Shown piece by piece: positions 1 through 5,965 of a stretch of DNA of 6,927 bases. Positions within the stretch are counted from its first letter, which is position 1; every line of letters starts with the position of its first letter. The stretch is from contig WRHG01000097.1 of NCBI GenBank assembly GCA_009783365.1, forward strand, positions 1 to 6,927. The letters run 5' to 3'. Position numbers and translations under genes: made by a program. The notes below the pieces were generated by a model. That model was not told the origin of the DNA and ran no database searches. It saw only the letters and a program-made list of their open reading frames with translations. This DNA is from Clostridia bacterium (GTDB lineage: Bacteria; Bacillota_A; Clostridia; Christensenellales; Aristaeellaceae).

Positions 1-80
1 AAGTCCGATATAGGAATACGATCGCCCTCTCTATTTCCGATTGACGCCCTTAAACGCTCCAGCTTTTTTTCCCTGCTCAC
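1..80 (-). CDS. Partial gene, N-terminus only: possible uroporphyrinogen decarboxylase (URO-D) family protein
   Basis: Only the first 26 codons are inside the window; the gene continues past the left edge. The reading begins MSREKKLERLRAS and continues to a G-D-R-I-P-I-S-D segment at residues 19-26. The start is a GTG at 80-78, supported by a perfect AAGGAGG seven bases upstream. A charged first helix followed by (G/P)-D-R-x-P is how many URO-D-superfamily proteins begin, both haem-pathway HemE and the corrinoid methyltransferase MtaA/MtbA-like members. In the HemE fold this segment leads into the first strand of the barrel. In anaerobes such genes near sugar or methyl-group loci are more often the uncharacterised methyltransferase-like type than true HemE, but that is inference. 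The presence of a gene here is well supported; the family call rests on very few residues. It lies downstream of the binding-protein gene on the same strand, after a 153-nt gap with a hairpin, so it may be partly or wholly uncoupled from the transporter operon. Confidence 0.5.
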   Translation of the reverse strand, partial: MSREKKLERLRASIGNREGDRIPISD

Positions 81-87
81 TAAACCG

Positions 88-94
88 CCTCCTT
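88..94 (-). promoter_or_regulatory. Strong Shine-Dalgarno site deciding a GTG start
   Basis: On the minus strand AAGGAGG is followed by seven bases and then GTG at 80-78. It fully matches the anti-SD of 16S rRNA and is the main reason to place the start of the left-edge gene at position 80. A TAA stop of a short upstream open frame overlaps the first two bases of this site. Confidence 0.7.
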
Positions 95-193
95 ATCTCC
101 TCGCGATCCTCATAGTCATGCGCTCCCATTCCCAAAACCTCTGCGGCTTATAAGCAACCGTTGAGACATCATTCAACTCCTGGGTGCTCAGAA

Positions 194-218
194 ATGGGAC
201 GGGCAAAGCCCGCCCCAT
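194..218 (-). terminator. Hairpin after the binding-protein gene (probable intrinsic terminator or 3' stabiliser)
   Basis: Read on the minus strand, ATGGGGCGGGC and GCCCGTCCCAT pair as an 11-bp stem with one G-U pair and a three-base TTT loop. The stem begins 16 nt after the binding-protein stop codon. The T tract after it is short (TTTC), so termination is probably incomplete. Such a hairpin could end the transporter operon, or protect the 3' end of the binding-protein message so that this subunit is made in excess, as is common for ABC transporter operons whose binding-protein gene is last. Confidence 0.6.
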
Positions 219-233
219 GGTAGGACCCGAATA

Positions 234-1391
234 TCACCACTGTGCCGGCATATAATTCTGCACGTCCTCGGCTGTGATGATGTGCTGCGGCAGATAGTAC
301 ATGGGATCCAGCTCCCTGCCGTTAAACCAGTCGGCCGCCAGCTTAATGGCAATGGCGCCGTCACCCTCGGCGGACTGATACGTGATGCCAAACACGTCGC
401 CGGCAATAATGCCGTCCATGCCGACCTTGGAGTTGCCGGCAGCCGTGATGATAATGTCCGTACGGCCGGCGGCCTTACACGCTTCCACCGCACCGATGGC
501 TTGAGCCGCGTCATCCGCCAGCTGAATCACCTTCAACTCGTCACCAAAGCGCGTGATCCAATCGGACGCTACTTGCTTTGCCTTATCAGCCTCAAACCCC
601 GGCGACTGAACATCCAGCGTCTTCATGTTTGGATAAGCTTGGGCGAGTTCTGCCTCATAACGGTTGTACCGCGCATAATAGGGGGAGCCACCCGGGTTGT
701 GCGTCATGTAACATACGCCCCCCTCGCCGCCCGCCTTCGCGCCGGCAGCCTGAGCCAGCTTCGCCATCTGACCGAAATCATCCGGGCCGGACCACGCGAG
801 GACGTATTGCATTGCTTCGGCGTCGGGCAGCATGTTAGAGGCAATCACAGGGATTCCCGCCTGATTGATCTTGCGGAACTGCTGTACGCCCGCGTTAGGA
901 TCCAGGGTAATCACGATGATCACGTCCGGCTGCGCATTGATGGCCTGGTCGATTTGCTGGTTCTGCACATTCAGATCCCAGTTAGGCGACAGCACGTCAA
1001 CGGTCATACCCAATGCGTCCGCCGCAATTTTGGCGCCGTTGGAAAAAGCGGTCAGATAAGGATGGTCCCCATTGATGATCACGATGGCATGCTTGCCGAT
1101 GGAACCATCCGCAGGCGACTCGGGTATGGTCTTATTCTCGGCGCCCCATCCCGCATATTCCATGTCGTACCAGTGCAGCGGGTCGGTCTCCGGCAAAGCA
1201 AGCGGGTCTTCCGGGCGGGGTGGTATCTCCTTGCCGGTTAATGTCAGCAGAACCGGCTGCCCGTCCGAACCGATGATGTCGTCGATGTTCAGGGCCAGGG
1301 ATGCGTCCAGGTTGTTCTCCGCCTGCGCCGTAACCGCGGCGGCCAGGAACAGCGCAATCAGTACCAGGGACAGAATTCTTGCTTTTTTCAT
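234..1391 (-). CDS. Sugar ABC transporter substrate-binding protein (periplasmic-binding-protein type I, RbsB-like)
   Basis: Captures the transported sugar or polyol outside the membrane and delivers it to the two permeases. The 385-residue product starts with a clear secretion signal: KK-A-R, a hydrophobic core at about residues 6-20, and an A-Q-A cleavage site before residue 25. There is no lipobox cysteine, so the mature protein appears soluble and not lipid-anchored. The two-lobe fold starts only near residue 101 (H-A-I-V-I-I-N-G-D) and continues with the family pattern: PDVIIVITLDPNAG at 155-168, GIPVIASN at 179-186, a second lobe with VIQLADDAAQAIGAVEACKAAG at 288-309, and GITYQSAEGDGAIAIKLA at 335-352. 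Residues 25-100 form an acidic, proline-rich extension absent from typical ribose-binding proteins of about 300 residues. The ATG start has GGAGGA five bases upstream, and the gene lies 20 nt after the second permease. The ligand is not predictable here. Being last in the operon with a hairpin behind it fits high expression. Confidence 0.93.
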   Translation of the reverse strand: MKKARILSLVLIALFLAAAVTAQAENNLDASLALNIDDIIGSDGQPVLLTLTGKEIPPRPEDPLALPETDPLHWYDMEYAGWGAENKTIPESPADGSIGKHAIVIINGDHPYLTAFSNGAKIAADALGMTVDVLSPNWDLNVQNQQIDQAINAQPDVIIVITLDPNAGVQQFRKINQAGIPVIASNMLPDAEAMQYVLAWSGPDDFGQMAKLAQAAGAKAGGEGGVCYMTHNPGGSPYYARYNRYEAELAQAYPNMKTLDVQSPGFEADKAKQVASDWITRFGDELKVIQLADDAAQAIGAVEACKAAGRTDIIITAAGNSKVGMDGIIAGDVFGITYQSAEGDGAIAIKLAADWFNGRELDPMYYLPQHIITAEDVQNYMPAQW

Positions 1392-1411
1392 GATGATCCT
1401 CCGTTTCTTCG

Positions 1412-2437
1412 TTATGTTGATTTCGATCTGCGCAATCGCGCAGCCTCCTCCAAAAGATTTGAGCGGACGCCCTTTGTTTTGTCACTAAAATAGATTGCCA
1501 CGGACTCGTACAGTACGATAACGGCCAGCACAAACCCGGCGGCGAATATCTGCGCCTCATAGCCCGTACCAAAACAGGAAAGCATATTAAACAGCGTAAC
1601 CAGCGTTAGCACGGCGAAATAACTTTTAACCACGCCGCCCTTTCCGCCGGCCATGGAAACGCCCCCGATGATGGTGGCGGCAATGGTGAGCATCAGCGGG
1701 CTAATCCCCTTGTCGCCCATATTGGGCACTGCGGTGCCCTGAGCGATGGAAAAGAGGATACCGGCAAGGGCGGCGAAAACGCCGGAAAGGGTAAAAACAG
1801 CGATATAGGTGATATCCCTGTTGATACCGGCAAGCCAAGCGGTTTCAGGATTCCCGCCAACCATGTAGATGCTGCGGCCGAATCTGGTTTTGTACAGTAA
1901 GAACGCAAACAGGGCCACGGTGACCAGCGTGATGACCGTAATGGGCGGCAGCAGCGGAACGGTTTCTCCCGTTATCCAGTCGCTGAAGGAGTAATCCGAC
2001 CCTACGCCGATGGATCCGGCCCTGCAATACAAAAATACGCTGCCCTGAGCGATGGTCATGGTGCCCAGGGTGACGATAAAGGAGTTGATTTTCGCCTTGG
2101 CGATCAGCAGGCCATTAATAAAGCCAAACAGTCCTCCCGCCAGCAGGCCCACGGCAATGGCCGCGCCCCATGGCAAATGCTCCTTGCTGAACATGCCGAG
2201 AGTCAGCACGGCGCCCAGGTTCATCACCGCCTGAATGGAGAGGTCAAGCTGGCCGCAGATCATAACGAGGGTCATCCCGATAGCCATCATGGCGTAAAGG
2301 TTTGTTGTCTTTAAAAGGGAATTTAGATTGAAGGGGTTGAAGAACCTTGGCGCGAACAGCGTAGCCACAAGAAACATCGCCGTAAACATAATGAATATTC
2401 GATTTTGATTCAACCGCGAATAAATCTTTTTATCCAT
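1412..2437 (-). CDS. Sugar ABC transporter permease, second of two (RbsC / BPD_transp_2 family)
   Basis: An inner-membrane subunit that probably forms the channel together with the other permease. The product has about 341 residues with many hydrophobic helices. Family marks, numbered from the chosen ATG, are GMTLVMICGQLDLSIQAVMN at about 54-73 (the usual G-x-D-L-S segment, here G-Q-L-D-L-S), the cytoplasmic coupling loop GGNPETAWLAGINRD at about 194-208, and IAATIIGGVSMAGGKG at about 252-267. The C-terminal tail is long and basic (RLRRSKST). Start choice: a GTG at 2443 is also in frame, but AGGG lies only one base before it, while the same AGGG is seven bases before the ATG at 2437, so the ATG is preferred. 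From this ATG the gene overlaps the end of the preceding permease by eight bases, which implies translational coupling. It differs clearly in sequence from the other permease, so the transporter is probably a heterodimer. Confidence 0.92.
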   Translation of the reverse strand: MDKKIYSRLNQNRIFIMFTAMFLVATLFAPRFFNPFNLNSLLKTTNLYAMMAIGMTLVMICGQLDLSIQAVMNLGAVLTLGMFSKEHLPWGAAIAVGLLAGGLFGFINGLLIAKAKINSFIVTLGTMTIAQGSVFLYCRAGSIGVGSDYSFSDWITGETVPLLPPITVITLVTVALFAFLLYKTRFGRSIYMVGGNPETAWLAGINRDITYIAVFTLSGVFAALAGILFSIAQGTAVPNMGDKGISPLMLTIAATIIGGVSMAGGKGGVVKSYFAVLTLVTLFNMLSCFGTGYEAQIFAAGFVLAVIVLYESVAIYFSDKTKGVRSNLLEEAARLRRSKST

Positions 2438-3434
2438 TGTCACGCCCTAGCTTTCTTAAAGATTGTGTTTGTATGAACACAATCAGGATAAAGATGATTC
2501 CCGTCACGATATTCTGAACGAAGGTTCCGATTCCTAAAAACGTCAATATATTGCTCATCAGCTTCACCGTGATGACGCCGCCCAAAATACCCACCATATC
2601 GCCCCGGCCGCCGGACAGGCTCATGCCGCCCAGCACGATCGCCGTGGCCGCTTGAAACTCGTAACCTGTCCCGTTATAGTAAGCTCCCACCTTGCCCAGG
2701 GACGTAATAAAGATTCCGGCGATGCCCGCGCCCAGTGCCGCCAGCACATAGGCGATCATCACGTTCTTCGTGGTGTGGATGCCAGAATACTTGGCTACAT
2801 CCGCGTTGGAGCCGATTACCTTCAACTGTTTGCCGAATGCGGTGCGGGTCATGACGAATTGACTTAACGCCATCACGGCGAGCATGGTCCATACAGCCAG
2901 CGGAATTCCCAAAAAATCTGTCCGGGCGATTTGCACAAACACCTCCGCCCGGTCCGGAAAATCGGCCGCGGCAGTATCCGGGTAGATCTGCTTGTTGGAA
3001 TAGAGCCATCGAATCAAGCCGTCCAGCAAAAAATTCATGGAAAGGGTCCAGATGATGGCATTCGCTTTAAACTTTCCGATAATAACGCCGTTGATAAGGC
3101 CGATAAAGGCCGCCGATACAAGCCCTAACAACAGGGCCTGCGGCACGCCTATGTACAGCGTATCGATAACCACGATGCCGGAGATGGCGATGGTGATCGG
3201 TGCGCTCATATCTACCATTTTCCCCGCATACGTGACAAAACCCATACCCGCGCATACAATACCAAGCTGCGCGCAGGCGATGATTACGTTTTTTAAATTG
3301 TTAACAGTCAGAAAGTTTTTATTCACAAAAGCGCCGACGATGAAAAGCAGCAAAATAATAAAGTAAACGCCGGCCCTCGACACGATATCAATGATTTTGT
3401 TTTGTGAAATTCTTCTCGCGTCTCCGCCGTTCAT
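2430..3434 (-). CDS. Sugar ABC transporter permease, first of two (RbsC / BPD_transp_2 family)
   Basis: A membrane channel subunit of 334 residues, normal for RbsC-type permeases (about 320-340). Hydrophobic segments are visible near residues 21-38, 50-70, 76-95, 98-119, 124-143, 174-193, 224-245, 260-290 and 303-321. The coupling loop toward the ATPase is recognisable as GSNADVAKYSGIHTTKN at about 208-224. The conserved C-terminal motif ATAIVLGGMSLSGGRGDMVG is at about 263-282. The segment that is usually G-I-D-L-S is altered to G-K-M-V-D-M-S-A at 71-78, so this half may differ in role from its partner, whose motif is nearly canonical. The ATG overlaps the ATPase stop codon in a four-base ATGA, a typical sign of coupled translation in an operon. 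Confidence 0.93.
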   Translation of the reverse strand: MNGGDARRISQNKIIDIVSRAGVYFIILLLFIVGAFVNKNFLTVNNLKNVIIACAQLGIVCAGMGFVTYAGKMVDMSAPITIAISGIVVIDTLYIGVPQALLLGLVSAAFIGLINGVIIGKFKANAIIWTLSMNFLLDGLIRWLYSNKQIYPDTAAADFPDRAEVFVQIARTDFLGIPLAVWTMLAVMALSQFVMTRTAFGKQLKVIGSNADVAKYSGIHTTKNVMIAYVLAALGAGIAGIFITSLGKVGAYYNGTGYEFQAATAIVLGGMSLSGGRGDMVGILGGVITVKLMSNILTFLGIGTFVQNIVTGIIFILIVFIQTQSLRKLGRDNG

Positions 3435-4927
3435 AACGCCATTCCCCTCCCGTTGGCCGCTAAAAGCAACCGTTCCTCGGAAATATCGTCGCGCTCGATT
3501 TCTCCAATGAGCCGCCCTTCTCTAAGCACGATCACCCTGTCGGAAAGACCAGACATCTCCGGCAGATCCGAAGAAATAAGCAATATGCTGTTTCCCTCCT
3601 CCGCCAACTCCTGTATCACCTTATGAATCAACATTTTAGCGCCAATATCCACGCCTCTGGTCGGCTCGTCCAGGATCAGCAAGCGGGGACGCAGCGCAAG
3701 CCATTTCCCCAGCAATACTTTTTGCTGGTTCCCGCCGGAAAAGTTTGAAATCATACGGTTGTTTTCCGGAGGATAGATTTGCAACCTTGATACAACGTCC
3801 TTAAGGATAGGCTTTCCCTTCGATCCATCATAAATACCAAGCTTCGACAGTGAAGGGATCAGTGCGCACAGCGCGTTTTCCTCCATCGTCATCCTCAATG
3901 CCAGGCCCGTCAGCTTGCGTTCTTCCGTGAGGTACGCGATCCCCCGCACCAACGCCTCATACATATTCCTGTTTTTAATCTTTTTTCCCTCAAAGAAGAT
4001 CGTTCCGCCGTCCAGCGCGTCGACACCAATAATCGCCCTGGCGACTTCGGAGCGGCCCGATCCCGCAAGCCCGCAAAGGCCAAGGATCTCACCCTGGCGG
4101 ATCTCAAATGAAAGGTCATGAAAAAAGCCGTATCTTGTTATGTTTTCGGCACGGAAAACAATGTCGCCCACGCTTGCGGCGCGCTTGGAATAAAAAATAT
4201 CAAGTTTTTGCCCCACCATATGCTCCACTAGCTTTTCAGGCGTTATATCCGCGACGTCGCCGGTAAAAACATGCTTGCCGTCCCTGAGCACCGTCACCCG
4301 GTCGGCAATGGAGAACACCTCCGGCAGGTGGTGGGTGATGTACACGATGGCCATGCCCTGGGCCTTTAGCAGGCGAATGGTATCAAAAAGCCGCTCTACC
4401 TCCTCCCGGGAAAGGGCGGAGGTAGGCTCGTCCATGACAAGTATCGAAGGATTTCGGTAAAGCGCTTTTGCTATCTCCACCAGTTGCGCCTCATGCTGGC
4501 TGATTTCGGAAATTTCGGTTAACGGGTTAATATCGGTAAGACCGACGCGCTCCAGAAGCTGCTTGCACAAGCGTACCATTTCTTTTTTATCCACAAGGCC
4601 GTTCTTCACGGGCAAATTGCCCACCAGCATGTTTTCGGCTACGGATAGCGGCTTTGCAAGGCTCAGTTCCTGATAGATCATAGCGATGCCTTCCTGCATC
4701 GCCATCAGCGGTGAATGGAGCGCTACGTCCTTTCCGTTGATAATGATTTGACCGGCATAGTCGTCGAAGGATCCGGCGAGAACCTTCATCAGCGTAGATT
4801 TGCCCGCGCCGTTTTCACCCATCAACGCATGGACTTCTCCGCTGTTCACGCAGAAATCCACATTGGACACAGCCAGCGTTCCGGGAAAGCGCTTCGTGAT
4901 CTCCGTCATTTCCAGAGCGAAACCCAA
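3431..4927 (-). CDS. Sugar ABC transporter ATP-binding protein, double-domain CUT2 type (RbsA/MglA/XylG-like)
   Basis: Hydrolyses ATP on the cytoplasmic face to drive import. At 498 residues it matches the usual fused two-domain CUT2 ATPase. Domain 1 has Walker A GENGAGKST at 37-45, Q-loop Q86, a variant signature ISQHEAQ at 142-148, Walker B ILVMDEP at 162-168 and the H-loop histidine H199. Domain 2 has a degenerate Walker A, GLAGSGRSE at 286-294 with R in place of the lysine, a good signature FSGGNQQK at 396-403, Walker B LLILDEP at 416-422, and ISSDLPE at 451-457 where a histidine would normally lie. These domain-2 changes are typical of the family, which has one active and one degenerate ATP site, and do not indicate decay. 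The start is a TTG, with AGAGGAAG ten bases upstream; the resulting N-terminus (M-G-F-A-L-E-M before T-E-I-T-K-R-F) fits relatives better than the next ATG at codon 7. It is the first gene of the leftward operon. Confidence 0.95.
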   Translation of the reverse strand: MGFALEMTEITKRFPGTLAVSNVDFCVNSGEVHALMGENGAGKSTLMKVLAGSFDDYAGQIIINGKDVALHSPLMAMQEGIAMIYQELSLAKPLSVAENMLVGNLPVKNGLVDKKEMVRLCKQLLERVGLTDINPLTEISEISQHEAQLVEIAKALYRNPSILVMDEPTSALSREEVERLFDTIRLLKAQGMAIVYITHHLPEVFSIADRVTVLRDGKHVFTGDVADITPEKLVEHMVGQKLDIFYSKRAASVGDIVFRAENITRYGFFHDLSFEIRQGEILGLCGLAGSGRSEVARAIIGVDALDGGTIFFEGKKIKNRNMYEALVRGIAYLTEERKLTGLALRMTMEENALCALIPSLSKLGIYDGSKGKPILKDVVSRLQIYPPENNRMISNFSGGNQQKVLLGKWLALRPRLLILDEPTRGVDIGAKMLIHKVIQELAEEGNSILLISSDLPEMSGLSDRVIVLREGRLIGEIERDDISEERLLLAANGRGMAL

Positions 4928-4937
4928 TTGCGATCAT

Positions 4938-4945
4938 CTTCCTCT
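4938..4945 (-). promoter_or_regulatory. Shine-Dalgarno site supporting the TTG start of the ATPase
   Basis: AGAGGAAG on the minus strand lies ten bases before the TTG at 4927-4925. An ATG directly after it (4937-4935) is out of frame with the ATPase and so cannot be its start. Confidence 0.55.
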
Positions 4946-4956
4946 TATATGGCACC

Positions 4957-4982
4957 GCGCATGAAGCGTATACTCTATGCGC
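4957..4982 (-). repeat. Imperfect inverted repeat in the transporter mRNA leader
   Basis: GCGCAT and ATGCGC are perfect inverted arms at the ends of a 26-base stretch. Inside, AGAGTA and TACGCT extend the symmetry with one mismatch and a two-base bulge. It lies between the predicted transcription start and the ATPase ribosome binding site, so it could be an RNA stem-loop in the leader or a DNA site for a second regulator. Its function is unknown. Confidence 0.35.
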
Positions 4983-5003
4983 AAACGCTTTTCAGATACA
5001 AAA

Positions 5004-5032
5004 ATTTTAGCACTGATGTACTGCTGTGTCAA
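5004..5032 (-). promoter_or_regulatory. Sigma-A-type promoter of the transporter operon
   Basis: On the minus strand a perfect TTGACA (-35, positions 5032-5027) is followed by a 17-base spacer and TAAAAT (-10, 5009-5004). The -10 is preceded by TG one base upstream, the extended -10 form. Transcription would start near 4997, giving an untranslated leader of about 70 nt before the ATPase TTG. The boxes are near consensus, so the promoter should be strong unless repressed, which suits control by the neighbouring DeoR-family protein. Confidence 0.82.
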
Positions 5033-5057
5033 CCATAATTTGCAAATGGAATTTGAT

Positions 5058-5115
5058 CAAACGAACACGATCAATGACTATTCAAACTTGAATGCTTGTT
5101 GTTTTTGTTCGTTTG
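5058..5115. promoter_or_regulatory. Candidate paired operator for the DeoR-family regulator
   Basis: CAAACGAACA at 5058-5067 recurs as its exact reverse complement, TGTTCGTTTG, at 5106-5115, with centres 48 bp apart. The right copy fills most of the spacer between the -35 and -10 of the regulator's promoter, where a bound protein would block polymerase. The left copy lies about 25 bp upstream of the transporter -35 box. It is itself framed by TTGATC (5053-5058) and GATCAA (5069-5074), a second symmetry about the same centre. TTCG/CGAA cores are known in DeoR-family operators such as that of GlpR. The spacing allows looping or cooperative binding. Assignment to this regulator is inferred from position. 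Confidence 0.55.
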
Positions 5116-5124
5116 TGATATAAT
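5096..5124 (+). promoter_or_regulatory. Sigma-A-type promoter of the regulator-E2 unit
   Basis: TTGTTG (-35, 5096-5101), a 17-base spacer and a perfect TATAAT (-10, 5119-5124) with TG one base before it. The predicted start is near 5131, leaving a leader of about 38 nt. The spacer contains the TGTTCGTTTG operator candidate, pointing to self-repression by the DeoR-family product. Confidence 0.82.
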
Positions 5125-5132
5125 CCTCATAA

Positions 5133-5155
5133 CCTTGATTCTGCGCAGAGAAAGG
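5133..5155 (+). repeat. Small inverted repeat over the ribosome-binding region of the regulator
   Basis: TCTGCGCAGA (5140-5149) is a perfect ten-base palindrome. Outside it, CCTT (5133-5136) can pair with AAGG (5152-5155). The AAGG is part of the only reasonable Shine-Dalgarno match (AAAGGA) before the regulator ATG, so the structure could hold translation low. The stem is short and interrupted; it may be chance or a protein-binding palindrome just downstream of the transcription start. Confidence 0.3.
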
Positions 5156-5168
5156 ATGGGATGCCACG

Positions 5169-5939
5169 ATGATTGAACGGCGCGACGCGCTGCGGGCATA
5201 TATCGACGAACACGGCGCGGCGTCCACGGAGGAGCTGTGCGCTCTTTTTCCAAATCGCTCACCGATGACCATCCGGCGCGACCTTGGCCATCTGGCGCGT
5301 ACAGGCGCTATCGCCCGAACCCATGGCGGAGCCAGGGCTCTCCGGCATGGCGATGGGCAGCATGAATCCTTTTATTACGAGCGCGAAAGCGATAATCCGA
5401 CGCTAAAGCACCGCCTGGCAACGCTTGCGATTCCCTTTGTGGAAGCGCGCCGCTCGCTTTTTATTGATTCGGGCAGCACGACGATGGCTTTCGCGCAGCT
5501 TTTACCGGACAAGGATCTTACCATCCTCACCTCAGCGCCCAACATAGCGCTTGCTATCGCCACGCAAAAACCCGCGTGCTCGGTGTTGCTCACCGGCGGC
5601 GCGGTTAACCGCAACACGCTCTCCTGTTCCGGTTACGGCAGTGCGGAAATCTTACAGTCGCTCAATATCGATATCGCCTTCATGGGCGCTTCCGGCTTCT
5701 CCGAGGCCGGAGGGTTCACCGCCGGGGAACATGCTGAATGCATTCTGAAGCGTCTTGTGTTGAACAAGGCTGGCCGCATCATCCTGTTAATGGACAGTTC
5801 CAAGATTGGCAAAAACATGCCTTACACCTTCGCCCGGCCCACGGAGATCCATATTTTACTAACCGATACGGGCCTGCCTGCGAGCATTGAAGCGCGGCTG
5901 CACGGCGAAGGCGTGCAAGTGATCAAAGCGGAGCGGTAA
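5169..5939 (+). CDS. DeoR-family transcriptional regulator (sugar-phosphate-responsive repressor)
   Basis: A 256-residue protein, the normal DeoR-family length. The N-terminal winged helix-turn-helix covers about residues 3-57: STEELCALFPNRSPMTIRRD at 19-38 with recognition helix SPMTIRRDL, then GAIARTHGGA at 46-55. The C-terminal effector domain, of the ribose-5-phosphate-isomerase-like fold, has IDSGSTTMAF at 99-108, LTGGAVNRNT at 141-150, FMGASGF...GGFTAGEHAE at 171-190, and MDSSKIGK at 208-215 with the conserved lysine K212. Family members sense phosphorylated sugar intermediates and usually repress. The ATG at 5169 is chosen because two nearby ATGs (5156, 5161) are out of frame; the SD (AAGGA, 12 nt away) is poor, which suggests low expression. 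It is divergent from the transporter operon, sits directly before the E2 gene, and has a likely operator within its own promoter. The phosphorylated ligand is unknown. Confidence 0.94.
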   Translation: MIERRDALRAYIDEHGAASTEELCALFPNRSPMTIRRDLGHLARTGAIARTHGGARALRHGDGQHESFYYERESDNPTLKHRLATLAIPFVEARRSLFIDSGSTTMAFAQLLPDKDLTILTSAPNIALAIATQKPACSVLLTGGAVNRNTLSCSGYGSAEILQSLNIDIAFMGASGFSEAGGFTAGEHAECILKRLVLNKAGRIILLMDSSKIGKNMPYTFARPTEIHILLTDTGLPASIEARLHGEGVQVIKAER

Positions 5940-5950
5940 CGCTCCAAAAT

Positions 5951-5957
5951 AAGGAGG
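5951..5957 (+). promoter_or_regulatory. Strong Shine-Dalgarno site deciding the TTG start of the E2 gene
   Basis: AAGGAGG is followed by eight bases and then TTG at 5966-5968, in frame with the lipoyl domain. The next in-frame ATG is codon 7 and would remove the first strand of that domain, so the TTG is the preferred start. The site falls in the 26-nt gap after the regulator stop. Confidence 0.75.
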
Positions 5958-5965
5958 AATCATTC

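Noticed and set aside
282..1241. Long open frame of 319 codons on the plus strand
   Set aside because: It is exactly antisense to the binding-protein gene, shows no family motif, and has no convincing ribosome binding site; the minus-strand protein has a signal peptide and a full fold.
2438..2443. GTG at 2443 as start of the second permease
   Set aside because: The AGGG motif is only one base upstream of it but seven bases before the ATG at 2437; the difference is two codons only.
3431..4360. Degenerate second ATP-binding domain as a sign of pseudogenisation
   Set aside because: Arginine in the second Walker A and loss of the H-loop histidine in domain 2 are normal in CUT2 ATPases; the frame is intact and full length.
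234..4927. Autoinducer-2 (Lsr) transporter
   Set aside because: Only the gene order matches; the binding protein lacks recognisable LsrB sequence, the regulator is DeoR-type with an adjacent E2, and no lsrK, lsrF or lsrG is visible.
4978..4995. Catabolite-responsive (cre) site resembling AAAGCGTTTGCG in the transporter leader
   Set aside because: About four mismatches to the cre consensus at fixed positions and poor symmetry; too weak to call.
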